Shown piece after piece: positions 27,473 to 35,861 of a DNA stretch of 64,000 nt (positions within the stretch are counted from its first letter, which is position 1; each line of letters starts with the position of its first letter). Under the pieces are notes generated by a model. It was not told where the DNA came from. It ran no database searches and was given only the letters and a program-made list of their open reading frames with translations. Made by a program: the position numbers and the translations under genes. The DNA lies in the NCBI GenBank assembly GCA_012271135.1, contig JAAXGZ010000097.1:99936-163935 (forward strand), read 5' to 3'. This DNA comes from Caldilineales bacterium. Its GTDB lineage: Bacteria; Chloroflexota; Anaerolineae; Caldilineales; Caldilineaceae.

Positions 27473-27823
27473 ATGGGCACCCTGACCACGCATGTGCTGG
27501 ACACGGCGCAAGGCAAGCCCGGGGCCGGCTTGCGGGTGGATTTGTACCGCTGGACCGACGGCCGCCGCAAGCTGGTGAAGTCCATGGCGACCAACCACGA
27601 CGGCCGATGCGACGAACCGCTCCTGGAAGGCGGCACTTTTGAACCCGGGGAGTGGGAACTGTTGTTCCACGTCGGCCGCTATTTCGCCATGCAGTCGCTC
27701 GACCTACCCGATCCACCGTTCCTCAATCAGGTCCCGGTCCGCTTTGCCATCGCCCAGGACGACCACTACCACGTGCCGCTTTTGGTGTCGCCCTGGGGCT
27801 ACACGACGTACCGGGGTTCGTAG
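27473..27823 (+). CDS. 5-hydroxyisourate hydrolase (transthyretin-like)
   Basis: The 116-residue protein is of standard length. It begins MGTLTTHVLDTAQGKPGAGL, containing the active-site histidine of the THVLD motif. It carries DGRCDEPLL with the arginine and ends in TTYRGS, the C-terminal tetrapeptide that distinguishes HIU hydrolases from transthyretin. It hydrolyses 5-hydroxyisourate to OHCU, the UraD substrate. ATG at 27473 has GGAG upstream. Confidence 0.95.
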   Translation: MGTLTTHVLDTAQGKPGAGLRVDLYRWTDGRRKLVKSMATNHDGRCDEPLLEGGTFEPGEWELLFHVGRYFAMQSLDLPDPPFLNQVPVRFAIAQDDHYHVPLLVSPWGYTTYRGS

Positions 27824-27869
27824 TTCGCACGCCTGGCCCGGATCTCGCAATCAAAACAAGGACTGTTGC

Positions 27870-28337
27870 ATGAACCACTCCCATATGCGACGGGCGATAG
27901 AGTTGTCCCGGCATGCAATCAACACCAATCTGGGAGGCCCGTTCGGTGCGGTTGTGGTCCGCGGTGACCTGGTGGTCGCGGAAGGTTTCAACCGCGTCAC
28001 GTCCAGCCTCGATCCCACTGCCCACGCCGAGGTTACGGCCATCCGCGCAGCCTGCACGGCACTGGGAACCTACCAGTTGACGGACTGCGAAATCTATACA
28101 AGCTGTGAGCCGTGCCCCATGTGCCTGGGTGCCATCTACTGGTCGGGAATCACGCGCATCTACTTCGCCAACTCGCGTGAGAATGCGGCCGCGGCCGGGT
28201 TTAGCGACCAGTTCCTGTACCAGGAGATCCCGTTGCCCGTTGAACAACGAACCGTCCCGTCCGTCAGGCTTCTGGGCAACGAGGCGCTTCGGGTGTTCGG
28301 CGAATGGCGAGCCAAGCAGGACAAGATCCCTTACTGA
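27870..28337 (+). CDS. guaD: Guanine deaminase (cytidine deaminase fold)
   Basis: This 155-residue zinc deaminase is of the short bacterial GuaD type. HAEVTAIRAAC supplies the zinc histidine and catalytic glutamate, and TSCEPCPMCLGAIYWSG supplies the two zinc cysteines. The FSDQFLYQEIPLP segment near the C-terminus is typical of GuaD rather than tRNA adenosine deaminase. It converts guanine to xanthine and so feeds the urate pathway. ATG at 27870 lies 46 bp after the HIU hydrolase stop. Confidence 0.92.
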   Translation: MNHSHMRRAIELSRHAINTNLGGPFGAVVVRGDLVVAEGFNRVTSSLDPTAHAEVTAIRAACTALGTYQLTDCEIYTSCEPCPMCLGAIYWSGITRIYFANSRENAAAAGFSDQFLYQEIPLPVEQRTVPSVRLLGNEALRVFGEWRAKQDKIPY

Positions 28338-28416
28338 CCATTCTGGCGCCGGGCAAGAAATTCCTTGGCCCCGAACGCAATTTTCCCGGTGCTGATCCGA
28401 TTGGCGAAATCCAAGT

Positions 28417-28940
28417 TCAGGATGCTGCAAGTTCCAGCATTACGGAGTCTGGCGCCTCGATGCCAGCCGTGATCTCGACAGGTGGGAAGTAGCCCTCCAG
28501 AGGTTGACGGGCGGGTTGGGACGGGATGAAAAATATGGCGGAGGGGAATCCCTGCGCGATGAACACCGTATCGTGGTAGGCCCTGTTGGAGGTTTTCGTT
28601 TACCGAGTAGCCACAGGTCCGGGCACAACCCGCAGTCGATTGCAAAATGTACGGATCGGGTCGGCTGCCGGGATCGTGGTTGAGAATGTCCCGTGCGCGG
28701 GCAAGTCCGCGGACTTCGGTTTCCTATGCGAGCGCTATCCGAATCTCACCCATCATTTGGCCGTGCACATCCTCCGTCTGGCAGCGAATGTCCAAGGTGA
28801 ACTCGACTCGCCCGGGATTCCTGTTGTTGGCGTCGGGATGGACCGTCAGCATGTACATGGTCACGACCACCCTTGATACGCATGACGCTTTGCTACGGCT
28901 TCCGTGGACAGTAATGGTGTCTGTGGCTCCCTGATGCATC
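28417..28940 (-). pseudogene. allC: Decayed M20-family allantoate amidohydrolase remnant
   Basis: On the minus strand one frame reads YMLTVHPDANNRNPGRVEF near 28890-28790, matching the lid-domain strand of M20 carbamoylases (HPNxxNxIPG). A second frame reads YHDTVFIAQGFPSAIFFIPS near 28575-28515 and ends at TGA 28417-28419, matching their C-terminal GHDA...P..MIFVPS block. The N-terminal metal-binding half is missing and the frames do not join, so this is a truncated, decayed gene. It lies between guaD and the ureidoglycine aminohydrolase gene, where allC (allantoate to ureidoglycine) would be expected. Confidence 0.65.
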
Positions 28941-28951
28941 CCGTCAATCCG

Positions 28952-29740
28952 TCATAGCCACCGTGCCGTCGTGTCTGCTCTCGCCGGTATTACACGGAGT
29001 TCCCCAAAGGATCCCCGGCCCACATCCTTGTAGTACAGATACCGTGCCGGTTCCTTGCCCACGGCCGTGAACCACTGGGGACAAAAGGGAGCCATCCAGA
29101 TCACATCGCCGCGCTGCACCGGATGCCAGTCGTCACCGAGCCGGTAAATTCCCTTGTCCTGCACCATCAGCAGCCCATGTTCCATAACATGGACTTCCAC
29201 CATGGGCAAGGCGGCGCCGGGGACGAACTCGAACAGATTGACGGCCAGATCGAATTCGGGCGCATCGGGCAACAGCGTTTTGAGCATGGCATCCGGATCG
29301 CCCATGAACGGCTCCGCCGAACCCGTCTGCTCGCGTCCCAACACCGGTTGGGGCGCGGACACACCGGCCAACGGCACGTATGGCTTCTCAAACACGGTCA
29401 GACGAAAACCTTCGGTCGAGGCAAGCAAGTGTTCACAATCTGCCGGGATGAAGACAAAACCTCCTTGTGCAAGATCCTCGCGGGATCCCGCGATATCAAG
29501 TGTGCACCTGCCCTGCTCGACAAAGACGAATCGTTCGACGCCGGATGTGGGCGCGGTGGTCGCCGATTCAGTCCCCATCAACGCCGCGAAATGACAGAAT
29601 CCGGCCCCCATTCTTGGCGAAATCAAAATTACTCCGGAGGAATTTAGCCAGTTGGGCAAAGGCGCCTCGACATGAGATGGAGGCGAGATGAGGGCGTAGC
29701 TGCGACGAATTCGACTGCGGGTAAATCCGAATGGGTCCAT
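28952..29740 (-). CDS. allE: (S)-ureidoglycine aminohydrolase (bicupin)
   Basis: The 262-residue bicupin has N-terminal cupin blocks VILISPRMGAGFCHFAAL and VERFVFVEQG. In the C-terminal cupin, VEVHVMEHGLLMVQDKG and FCPQWF supply Glu, His, His and Gln, the Mn ligands of AllE/UGlyAH. It releases ammonia from S-ureidoglycine to give S-ureidoglycolate. ATG at 29740 (MDPFGFTRSR) is preferred; a GTG 33 bases upstream is possible. Its upstream enzymes AllB and AllC are broken here, so it may lack substrate unless functional copies lie elsewhere. Confidence 0.88.
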   Translation of the reverse strand: MDPFGFTRSRIRRSYALISPPSHVEAPLPNWLNSSGVILISPRMGAGFCHFAALMGTESATTAPTSGVERFVFVEQGRCTLDIAGSREDLAQGGFVFIPADCEHLLASTEGFRLTVFEKPYVPLAGVSAPQPVLGREQTGSAEPFMGDPDAMLKTLLPDAPEFDLAVNLFEFVPGAALPMVEVHVMEHGLLMVQDKGIYRLGDDWHPVQRGDVIWMAPFCPQWFTAVGKEPARYLYYKDVGRGSFGELRVIPARADTTARWL

Positions 29741-29813
29741 GGGAATACCTGTACTTTCTTCCTTGTCGAACACCGCATCATCGGGTCCGGTGGAGCAACC
29801 GGCCGAAGCCGGG

Positions 29814-31175
29814 CTAAACCCGGATGGCTTCCTGATGGTAGACCGTGGTTCCTCTCACGATGGTTCGTTCCACCGTGCCGCGGAACGTATACCCCACAAA
29901 TGCACTGTGGCGATGGCGGTAGAACAGGTGGTCGGGAGTCAGTGTCCACCTGCAGTCCGGATTGACGACCACGAAGTCGGCAGCGATGCCGGGTTGGATT
30001 ACTCCCTTGCGAGGATATAACCCCAGCAGGCGGGCCGGGTTTGCCGAAGCCATCCGTGTCAAGGCCGCCAGCGACAGGCCCCGCTTGTGCACACCTTCCG
30101 TCATCAGTGCAGGCAACATGGTCTGGAGGCCGGAAATCCCGCCACACGTTGCCTTCTCTGGCCTGCTTGAGTGCGGGAGGAGGATGAATGATCTGATCCG
30201 AACGTGTCCACGTCCCCGTCCAGAACACACTGCCAAAGGTCTTCCATGGTCACGCGGCTGTGCAGCGGGGGCGCGCACTTTGCGCCTGGACCGATCCTCT
30301 GGAAGTCGTCGAGATCGAGGAGCAGATGGTGTGGCCAAGCTTCCACCGTTACTGGAACGCCCCTGCGTTTGGCGGCAGCCACGAGCCGCACCACATCAGG
30401 TACGGACGCGTGCACAACATGCAGGGCGGCACCGGTGGTTGCCGCCCAATGAAGGACACGGGCCACTGATTCCACTTCCTGGTACCCAGGGCGCGATTCC
30501 GCCCAGGCCAACGGATCGCGCCGTCCCCGCGACCGAAGCTCCTCGGCCAGGTACACAGTCACGAATTCGTTTTCGGCATGTACGGCCAACAGGCTGTCGA
30601 GGGCGCGCACCTGGCGCATACCGGCAAACACGAGGTCGTCATCCACTGGGAAAAATCGGGACTGGACACCAGGAACATCTTGAAGCCGACCACCCGTTCG
30701 GCGCAGAGGCTTTCCAGATGTGCCAGGTTGTTGTTGATCAACCCGCCCCACAGGGCATAGTCCACTACGGCCTGGTCCCGTACTGCCGCCTGCTTGCGCT
30801 GCAGCTGAACACAGTCCACGGTCGGCGGGGATGAATTCAGCGGCATATCGACCACCGTGGTTACGCCACCCGCGGCTGCCGCCATGGTGCCCATCCGAAA
30901 CCTTCCCAGTCCTCCCGCCCGGGCTCGTTGAAGTGGACATGGCCGTCCACCAGGCCCGGCAACAGCACGCGACCTTGCAGTTCAAGGCAGGTTGCGGCTT
31001 GGATATCGGGAGACCCGGCTACAACCTGGACCACGGCACCGTCCTCTACGACCACGCCACCGCGAAATTCCCCGGTCTCCGTGACGACCAACGCGTCCTT
31101 AATACAGGTCGGCTTGCATTTGCCTGGTTCCGGACTTGCCTGGCGCGCTACGAAGGGCCTGCCGGTGCCGCACAA
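29814..31175 (-). pseudogene. allB: Allantoinase, broken by several frame changes
   Basis: Pieces of one cyclic amidohydrolase run in order through different frames. Near 31100-30895 lies VLLPGLVDGHVHFNEPGRED (zinc site). Near 30894-30650 lies AAAAGGVTTVVDMP to KMFLVSSPDFS. Near 30645-30205 lie LLAVHAENEF, LHVVHASVPD and DTFGSDHSSS. A short PPPALKQAREGNVW piece follows, and GGISGLQTMLPALMTEGV to HSAFVGYTFRGTVERT runs to TAG at 29814. The joins are single- or two-base changes near 30890, 30645, 30210 and 30165. Length and order are otherwise complete, so it is a recently inactivated gene or an indel-rich assembly. AllB would convert allantoin to allantoate. The start codon is uncertain. Confidence 0.8.
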
Positions 31176-31298
31176 CCGAGTCGGCAGCGTCGCTCCCGCC
31201 CGAGGCTTGGGAGTTTGCTGCAGGGAACCGGAAACTGCACCAATTCCCGAATTGCGCGGGACAGACGGGGCGTCCCCTTGCGCGTTGAGCCGATTCGG

Positions 31299-32243
31299 CT
31301 AATACCCCTTGGCCATATCACATACGTTTGCCAGTGGCTCACCGGATACATACCGTTGCAGGTTCGAGGCAAAAAAACGGACCACATTGCGGTGGCGATC
31401 CGCCGAGAAACCGGCTTGATGGGCCGTCATCAAAAAGTTCGGCGCGTCCCACAACGGACTCGATTGAGGCAGAGGTTCTACTTCCTGAACGTCAAGGCCG
31501 GCCCCTGCAACAAGCCCTGTGTGCAATGCTCTGGCCAGTGCCTCTTCATCGATGATACCGCCCCGCGAAACATTGACGAGGTATGCATGGGACTGCATTC
31601 GGCCAAATTCCTCGTCGGCAATCCAGTGGTAGGTTTCCCTGGTCAAGGGACAGGCAACCATTACCACGTCGGCCACTTGGAGAAAGCCGTGAAGATTCTC
31701 CTTGGTCGGCTTTCTGATTTCGGCCACGCCCGGTGCTTCGGTCCGCTCCGGGTCCAACGAAAGAATGTTCATATCGTAGCCGGCGCCTCGTTTGACAATC
31801 TCCTGCCCAAAGCCGCCCATTCCCAGAACCAGCATCGTCCGTCCGGTGATTTCGGCGATGGGAACCTTCTGCCACTTGCGGGCACCATGGCTGCGAACGG
31901 CATCGGGCAGACCGCGCGCCAAGGCCAGGAGTAGCGCCCAGGCCTGCTCTCCACCGGCAGCGGCGTACAAACCCGCCATGTTGGTCAGGGTCACGTCGGA
32001 CTCGACCAGCCCGGGGAACAGAACGTTGTCCAGGCCGGCCGACGCAGACTGAAACCACTTCAACGAGCCGGCCTGTGCGAAAACTTCCTCCGGCATCAAT
32101 CCCATGATTGCCTCGGACCCGTCGGCTGCCGCGGCAGCCTCGTCCGCAGACTTGGCGTGCACGATGTCGGCATCGGGTGCCGCTGCCTGCACCTGGGCCA
32201 GATCCGACTCGGTCATGGACGGGTAGTAGACAAGAACGCGCAT
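31299..32243 (-). CDS. D-2-hydroxyacid dehydrogenase (NAD-dependent)
   Basis: This 314-residue protein belongs to the D-isomer-specific hydroxyacid dehydrogenase family. The Rossmann motif VLGMGGFGQE binds NAD(P). Catalytic residues appear as the Arg in VNVSRGGIID, the Glu in LDVQEVEPLP and the His in TAHQAGF. It reduces or oxidises a 2-keto/2-hydroxy acid such as glyoxylate, hydroxypyruvate or a longer keto acid. It could act on glyoxylate from the ureide pathway or on products of the neighbouring amidohydrolase cluster. It lies 56 bp after the Rieske gene on the same strand. Confidence 0.85.
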   Translation of the reverse strand: MRVLVYYPSMTESDLAQVQAAAPDADIVHAKSADEAAAAADGSEAIMGLMPEEVFAQAGSLKWFQSASAGLDNVLFPGLVESDVTLTNMAGLYAAAGGEQAWALLLALARGLPDAVRSHGARKWQKVPIAEITGRTMLVLGMGGFGQEIVKRGAGYDMNILSLDPERTEAPGVAEIRKPTKENLHGFLQVADVVMVACPLTRETYHWIADEEFGRMQSHAYLVNVSRGGIIDEEALARALHTGLVAGAGLDVQEVEPLPQSSPLWDAPNFLMTAHQAGFSADRHRNVVRFFASNLQRYVSGEPLANVCDMAKGY

Positions 32244-32299
32244 GGAGACCTTCGGCAACGCAGCCGAACATGGAAGCCAATTGAATCGGAGGGAATCCG

Positions 32300-32743
32300 T
32301 CAGCCGGAGCTTGTGGCCTCGGGCATGTCCGGCGCACCGGGAATGTCCACGTAGACGACCTGTTGCCGTACTTCCACTTCGAAGGACTCCGCCTTGTACG
32401 GGCCCTCCACCGGGCCTTCGTTCACGGAAACCTCATAGGCTCTCACGCGCACGCGCGCCGGGTTGTGCCACGACTGCCCCGTCCGGATGTCGAATTCCCA
32501 GCCATGCCAGGGACAGCGCAGGATCTCCCCTTGCCGGGAGTACACGAGCGCTCCGGGCTGACCGTGCAGGAATCCCGTTACACGTCCACTGCATAGGGGC
32601 CCGCCCTGATGGGGGCAGGTGTTGCGCAGTGCGAAAAACTCGCCTTCCAGGTTGAAGATGCCGACGACGCGGCCGGCAACCTCGACGACCTTCCGCTGAC
32701 CTGCCGGAATCTCGTCAACGGTTGCGACCGCGTACTTGGGCAT
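32300..32743 (-). CDS. Rieske [2Fe-2S] ferredoxin-like protein
   Basis: The 147-residue single-domain Rieske protein binds the cluster through CPHQG near residue 43 and CPWHGWEFD near residue 78. It has no membrane anchor or catalytic oxygenase domain, so it resembles the soluble ferredoxin component of ring-hydroxylating dioxygenases, or a stand-alone Rieske protein. The spacing between the two motifs is longer than in classical ferredoxins because of an inserted HGQPGALVYSRQGE stretch. Its start lies 7 bp after the amidohydrolase stop, pointing to co-translation. No oxygenase alpha subunit is adjacent. Confidence 0.85.
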   Translation of the reverse strand: MPKYAVATVDEIPAGQRKVVEVAGRVVGIFNLEGEFFALRNTCPHQGGPLCSGRVTGFLHGQPGALVYSRQGEILRCPWHGWEFDIRTGQSWHNPARVRVRAYEVSVNEGPVEGPYKAESFEVEVRQQVVYVDIPGAPDMPEATSSG

Positions 32744-32750
32744 GGCGGGA

Positions 32751-33854
32751 TCAGATGGGCAGAGCGTACAGTTCCGCGGCGTTCTCGGCCATGATGCGCC
32801 GGCGCGCGGCGTCGGCGATGGTGGACGGGATGGCGCGCATTGGATTATCGAAGTCCCAGTGGGGGTAGTCCGACGCGAACATCAACCGATCGGTCATGTC
32901 CAACTGGTCCAGCATCTGGTTGAACTGGTGCGGATACAGGGGCTCTTCGATGGGCTGCGTACTGATCCACATATGCTCGCGAATGTATTCGGACGGCGGT
33001 TTCTTGACCCGGGGCAGTTCCTTGTGCAGCTTTTCCCAAGTGCGGTCCAGTCGCCACATGAGCGGAATCATCCAGGCAAACCCGCCCTCGATCAGGACGA
33101 ACTTGAGGTTGTCGAATATCTCGAACAATCCTTGGCTAACAATGCTGGTCACCTGGGACTGGAAGCTTTGCGCCATCCCCGCATGATCTTCGATGTAGTA
33201 GGTCGGAGATCCGGCACCCGTGATACCACTGCCGCCCACACCACCGAAATGCACGGCGATCGGGAGGTCGTATTCGCAGGCCGCCTCGTAGATCGGCCAG
33301 TAGCGCCTGGAGCCCAGGGGATCGCGGGTCCGGGTAACCAGGAATACCTGTGCCATCGAGGGATGGTTGCCCAATCGATGAATCTCCTCGGCCGAAAGCG
33401 GTCCGTCCTCGTAGGGAATGATGATCGAGGCGCGCATCCGGCTGTCGTGCGCACACCAGTCCTCAATCTGATAGTCGTTGACGGCTTGGGCATGCGCCAG
33501 CCCGAAGTCGAAGTTCAGGACTTCGCCCGTGCCGGTGAGCGGGGTAAGGATGGCGTAGTCCATGTCGAACTCGTCCAGGAGCTGCATCTGCGTGAACTCC
33601 AGGTTCGCACCCGGTATGTCGCCATTGGGAGGCCACGCGTCATGCCGGGCGGCCATGGGCATGGACCGGGGAAACAGCATGCCGTCGTAGGTGCGCTTGC
33701 CGAAATTGAGGTAGTGGTCCCTCCAAAAGGGAGAGAGGTGCCTTTCGAGATCGTCGGGTTGGATGTACACATGCACGTCCGTGTCGATGATCGGAGTGCG
33801 CACAACCTCGGCGCCGGTGCGATCTTGCAGTGGGCTTGTCAAGCTAACGGCCAT
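32751..33854 (-). CDS. Amidohydrolase-2 family metal-dependent hydrolase/decarboxylase
   Basis: This 367-residue TIM-barrel protein belongs to the amidohydrolase-related family that includes ACMSD and resorcylate decarboxylases. Metal-site candidates are IIDTDVHVY (D-x-H in place of H-x-H), IAVHFGG, the His of EDHAGMAQ and the Asp of FASDYPHWD. Members hydrolyse or decarboxylate ring-derived acids. It has a paralogue directly upstream (33916-34968) that differs at one metal ligand. The pair, with the Rieske protein and SDR, suggests breakdown of a cyclic or aromatic compound. Confidence 0.85.
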   Translation of the reverse strand: MAVSLTSPLQDRTGAEVVRTPIIDTDVHVYIQPDDLERHLSPFWRDHYLNFGKRTYDGMLFPRSMPMAARHDAWPPNGDIPGANLEFTQMQLLDEFDMDYAILTPLTGTGEVLNFDFGLAHAQAVNDYQIEDWCAHDSRMRASIIIPYEDGPLSAEEIHRLGNHPSMAQVFLVTRTRDPLGSRRYWPIYEAACEYDLPIAVHFGGVGGSGITGAGSPTYYIEDHAGMAQSFQSQVTSIVSQGLFEIFDNLKFVLIEGGFAWMIPLMWRLDRTWEKLHKELPRVKKPPSEYIREHMWISTQPIEEPLYPHQFNQMLDQLDMTDRLMFASDYPHWDFDNPMRAIPSTIADAARRRIMAENAAELYALPI

Positions 33855-33915
33855 GGCGGGACCTCCAAATCGGCGATTGGTGTGGACAACAGCAATCCAA
33901 ACAATCCTTCCGCGG

Positions 33916-34968
33916 TTACTCTAGACTATAGAACGCACGCGGATTCTCAAAACACACTTTTTGCCGCAGGTCTTCCGGCATCCAGTCCGGGACCCCTGGC
34001 GCGATCTCCTTTTGCTGCCAATGCGGAAAGTCGGTGGAGAACATCAACAGCTCGTCCGCTTCCATCATGTCCAGAATTTCGAGCATCTGATCCGGATCAT
34101 CCGGTGCATCCAATGGCTGCAGCGACCACCGAAAATGAGTTCGAATATAGTCCGCGGGCCAGTTCTTGACCCACGGCACATTGTGCCTCAGCCCCTTCCA
34201 CTCCTTGTTCATGCGCCACATCAGCGACGGTGCCCAGGTGAAGCCACCCTCCAGCAACACAATGCGCAGTTGCGGATAGCGGTCGAACAGCCCTTCGTAG
34301 ACCATGCTCATGACCTGCGACTGAAACACCTGAGCCATGCCGGCATGGATTTCGTAATAGGTTTGTGGCCAGCCCACACCGGTGGGGGGCACACCCGGAG
34401 CACCTCCGAAATTGATGGCTGCAGGCAGTCCGGAGTCTGCGATGGCCTCGAACAGCAGGTCCATGTTGCGTACCCCGTACGGCACATGCGACCGTACAGG
34501 GAGAAGAACCTGCACGAAACCCGGAGTGTTTTGCCAGCGCCGAATCTCCTGGACCGCCGCCACGGGATTGTGGCTCGGAACAATAATCGATGCACGGAAC
34601 CGGTTGTCCGCTGCCAGCCACTGCTCCTGCTGCCAGGTGTTGACCGCCGTGGCCATCGACGCGGCCAAGTCCACGGAGTGGATGGATGGAACCCTGAAGG
34701 CATTGTTCAGGACGGCCACTGAAATCTCCAGCGGATCCAGCACCCGGTCCTGTATCAACCGGACGCGCGCCGCCGTGTTGCACCGTCCGGCGCCGAAGTA
34801 GTCGTCACGGATGTCGGGGTGCACGGTCGTTGCCACCATTTCCGGATAGTCGTTCGCATCCGGCCCTTCAAACGACGACTCCTCCGTATAGTCCACCCAA
34901 TGTTGCGGAAGATACGGATACAGTTCCTCCAAATGCGGAACCTCATTGTGAATATCGCAGTCGATCAC
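33916..34968 (-). CDS. Amidohydrolase-2 family paralogue with altered metal site
   Basis: The 350-residue protein is related to its downstream neighbour along most of its length (shared blocks RASIIVP, HAGMAQVFQSQV, LLEGGFTW, SLQPLD). D-x-H (DCDIHNE), the HAGMA histidine and the DFPHWQ aspartate are retained. The central histidine of VHFGG in the neighbour is asparagine here (INFGG), so the metal centre is changed or absent. It could be an altered-function subunit paired with the other protein, or a lactonase-like variant. The two genes are 61 bp apart. Confidence 0.82.
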   Translation of the reverse strand: MIDCDIHNEVPHLEELYPYLPQHWVDYTEESSFEGPDANDYPEMVATTVHPDIRDDYFGAGRCNTAARVRLIQDRVLDPLEISVAVLNNAFRVPSIHSVDLAASMATAVNTWQQEQWLAADNRFRASIIVPSHNPVAAVQEIRRWQNTPGFVQVLLPVRSHVPYGVRNMDLLFEAIADSGLPAAINFGGAPGVPPTGVGWPQTYYEIHAGMAQVFQSQVMSMVYEGLFDRYPQLRIVLLEGGFTWAPSLMWRMNKEWKGLRHNVPWVKNWPADYIRTHFRWSLQPLDAPDDPDQMLEILDMMEADELLMFSTDFPHWQQKEIAPGVPDWMPEDLRQKVCFENPRAFYSLE

Positions 34969-35057
34969 GACCGAAAACGCCTTCTGTACAGCGAGGAGTG
35001 CATTTGGAATCCTACATCAACAACACCGGGCCGCGGCCCCTGCGCGCTGTCCGTCGC

Positions 35058-35852
35058 CTACACGGCCAGACCGGCGCCGCCATCCACCTTGAGGTGGGCA
35101 CCAGTGATCATGGAAGCCTCATCCGAAGCCAGAAACAGGAAGGCCTGGGCGATGTCTTCGGGCTGGACTAGGCGTCCCATTGGTGTTGCCTCCAGCCGGC
35201 GCCGGTAGTTTTCCGGAACATTGATGCTGGTCGACTCGTCGTTGGGGCTGTGAGGTGCGTTGGCCCTGAGGAAGGGCGTGTCCACATGTCCGGGGGACAC
35301 GAGGTTGCACCGAATTTGATCGGCGGCATAGGCCGCGGCCGTGCTGACGGTCAAGCCCAGCATGCCAACCTTGCTTGCGGAGTAGGCGGGATTGCCCCCG
35401 GCATGGGTCACCGCCAAGGATCCGGTGTTGATAATCGAACCGTGCCCGAACCTGCGCATGGCCGGCACAACCGCCTTGATCCCGAGGTAGGCCCCGGTCA
35501 AGGCGGTTTGAACGATGAAGTGCCACTGATCTTCGGTCTGTTCGTCAAAGCTGTTGCGCACATTGCTGCCGGCGATGTTGCACAACGTGGTTACCTGACC
35601 GAACGCGTCCAGAGCGGCACCAACAGCCGCCGCCCAGTCCGCGGCCGAGCGCACGTCGCAGCGACAGCAAATCGCCTGCCCGCCAGCACGGCGGATCCCG
35701 TCCGCGACCTCCTCGCCTGTTTTGTGATTTATGTCAACTATACAGACCGAAGCTCCTTCGCTGGCAAACAGCCGGGCCTGGGCCCGACCCATACCGGACG
35801 CACCGCCGGAGATGATGGCGGTCCTGCCTGCCAATCGCGTGCCCATGCGCAT
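35058..35852 (-). CDS. Short-chain dehydrogenase/reductase
   Basis: The classical SDR has 264 residues. The cofactor motif is SGGASGMGRAQ, with an acidic VDIN following strand 2, suggesting NAD over NADP. The catalytic serine lies in NTGSLAV, and YSASK supplies Tyr and Lys. Its stop-to-start arrangement (9 bp after the enolase-superfamily gene) places it in the same transcript. It probably oxidises a secondary alcohol of the acid handled by that dehydratase. An ATG 6 bases downstream is an alternative start. Confidence 0.88.
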   Translation of the reverse strand: MRMGTRLAGRTAIISGGASGMGRAQARLFASEGASVCIVDINHKTGEEVADGIRRAGGQAICCRCDVRSAADWAAAVGAALDAFGQVTTLCNIAGSNVRNSFDEQTEDQWHFIVQTALTGAYLGIKAVVPAMRRFGHGSIINTGSLAVTHAGGNPAYSASKVGMLGLTVSTAAAYAADQIRCNLVSPGHVDTPFLRANAPHSPNDESTSINVPENYRRRLEATPMGRLVQPEDIAQAFLFLASDEASMITGAHLKVDGGAGLAV

Positions 35853-35861
35853 GGTGTCCGG

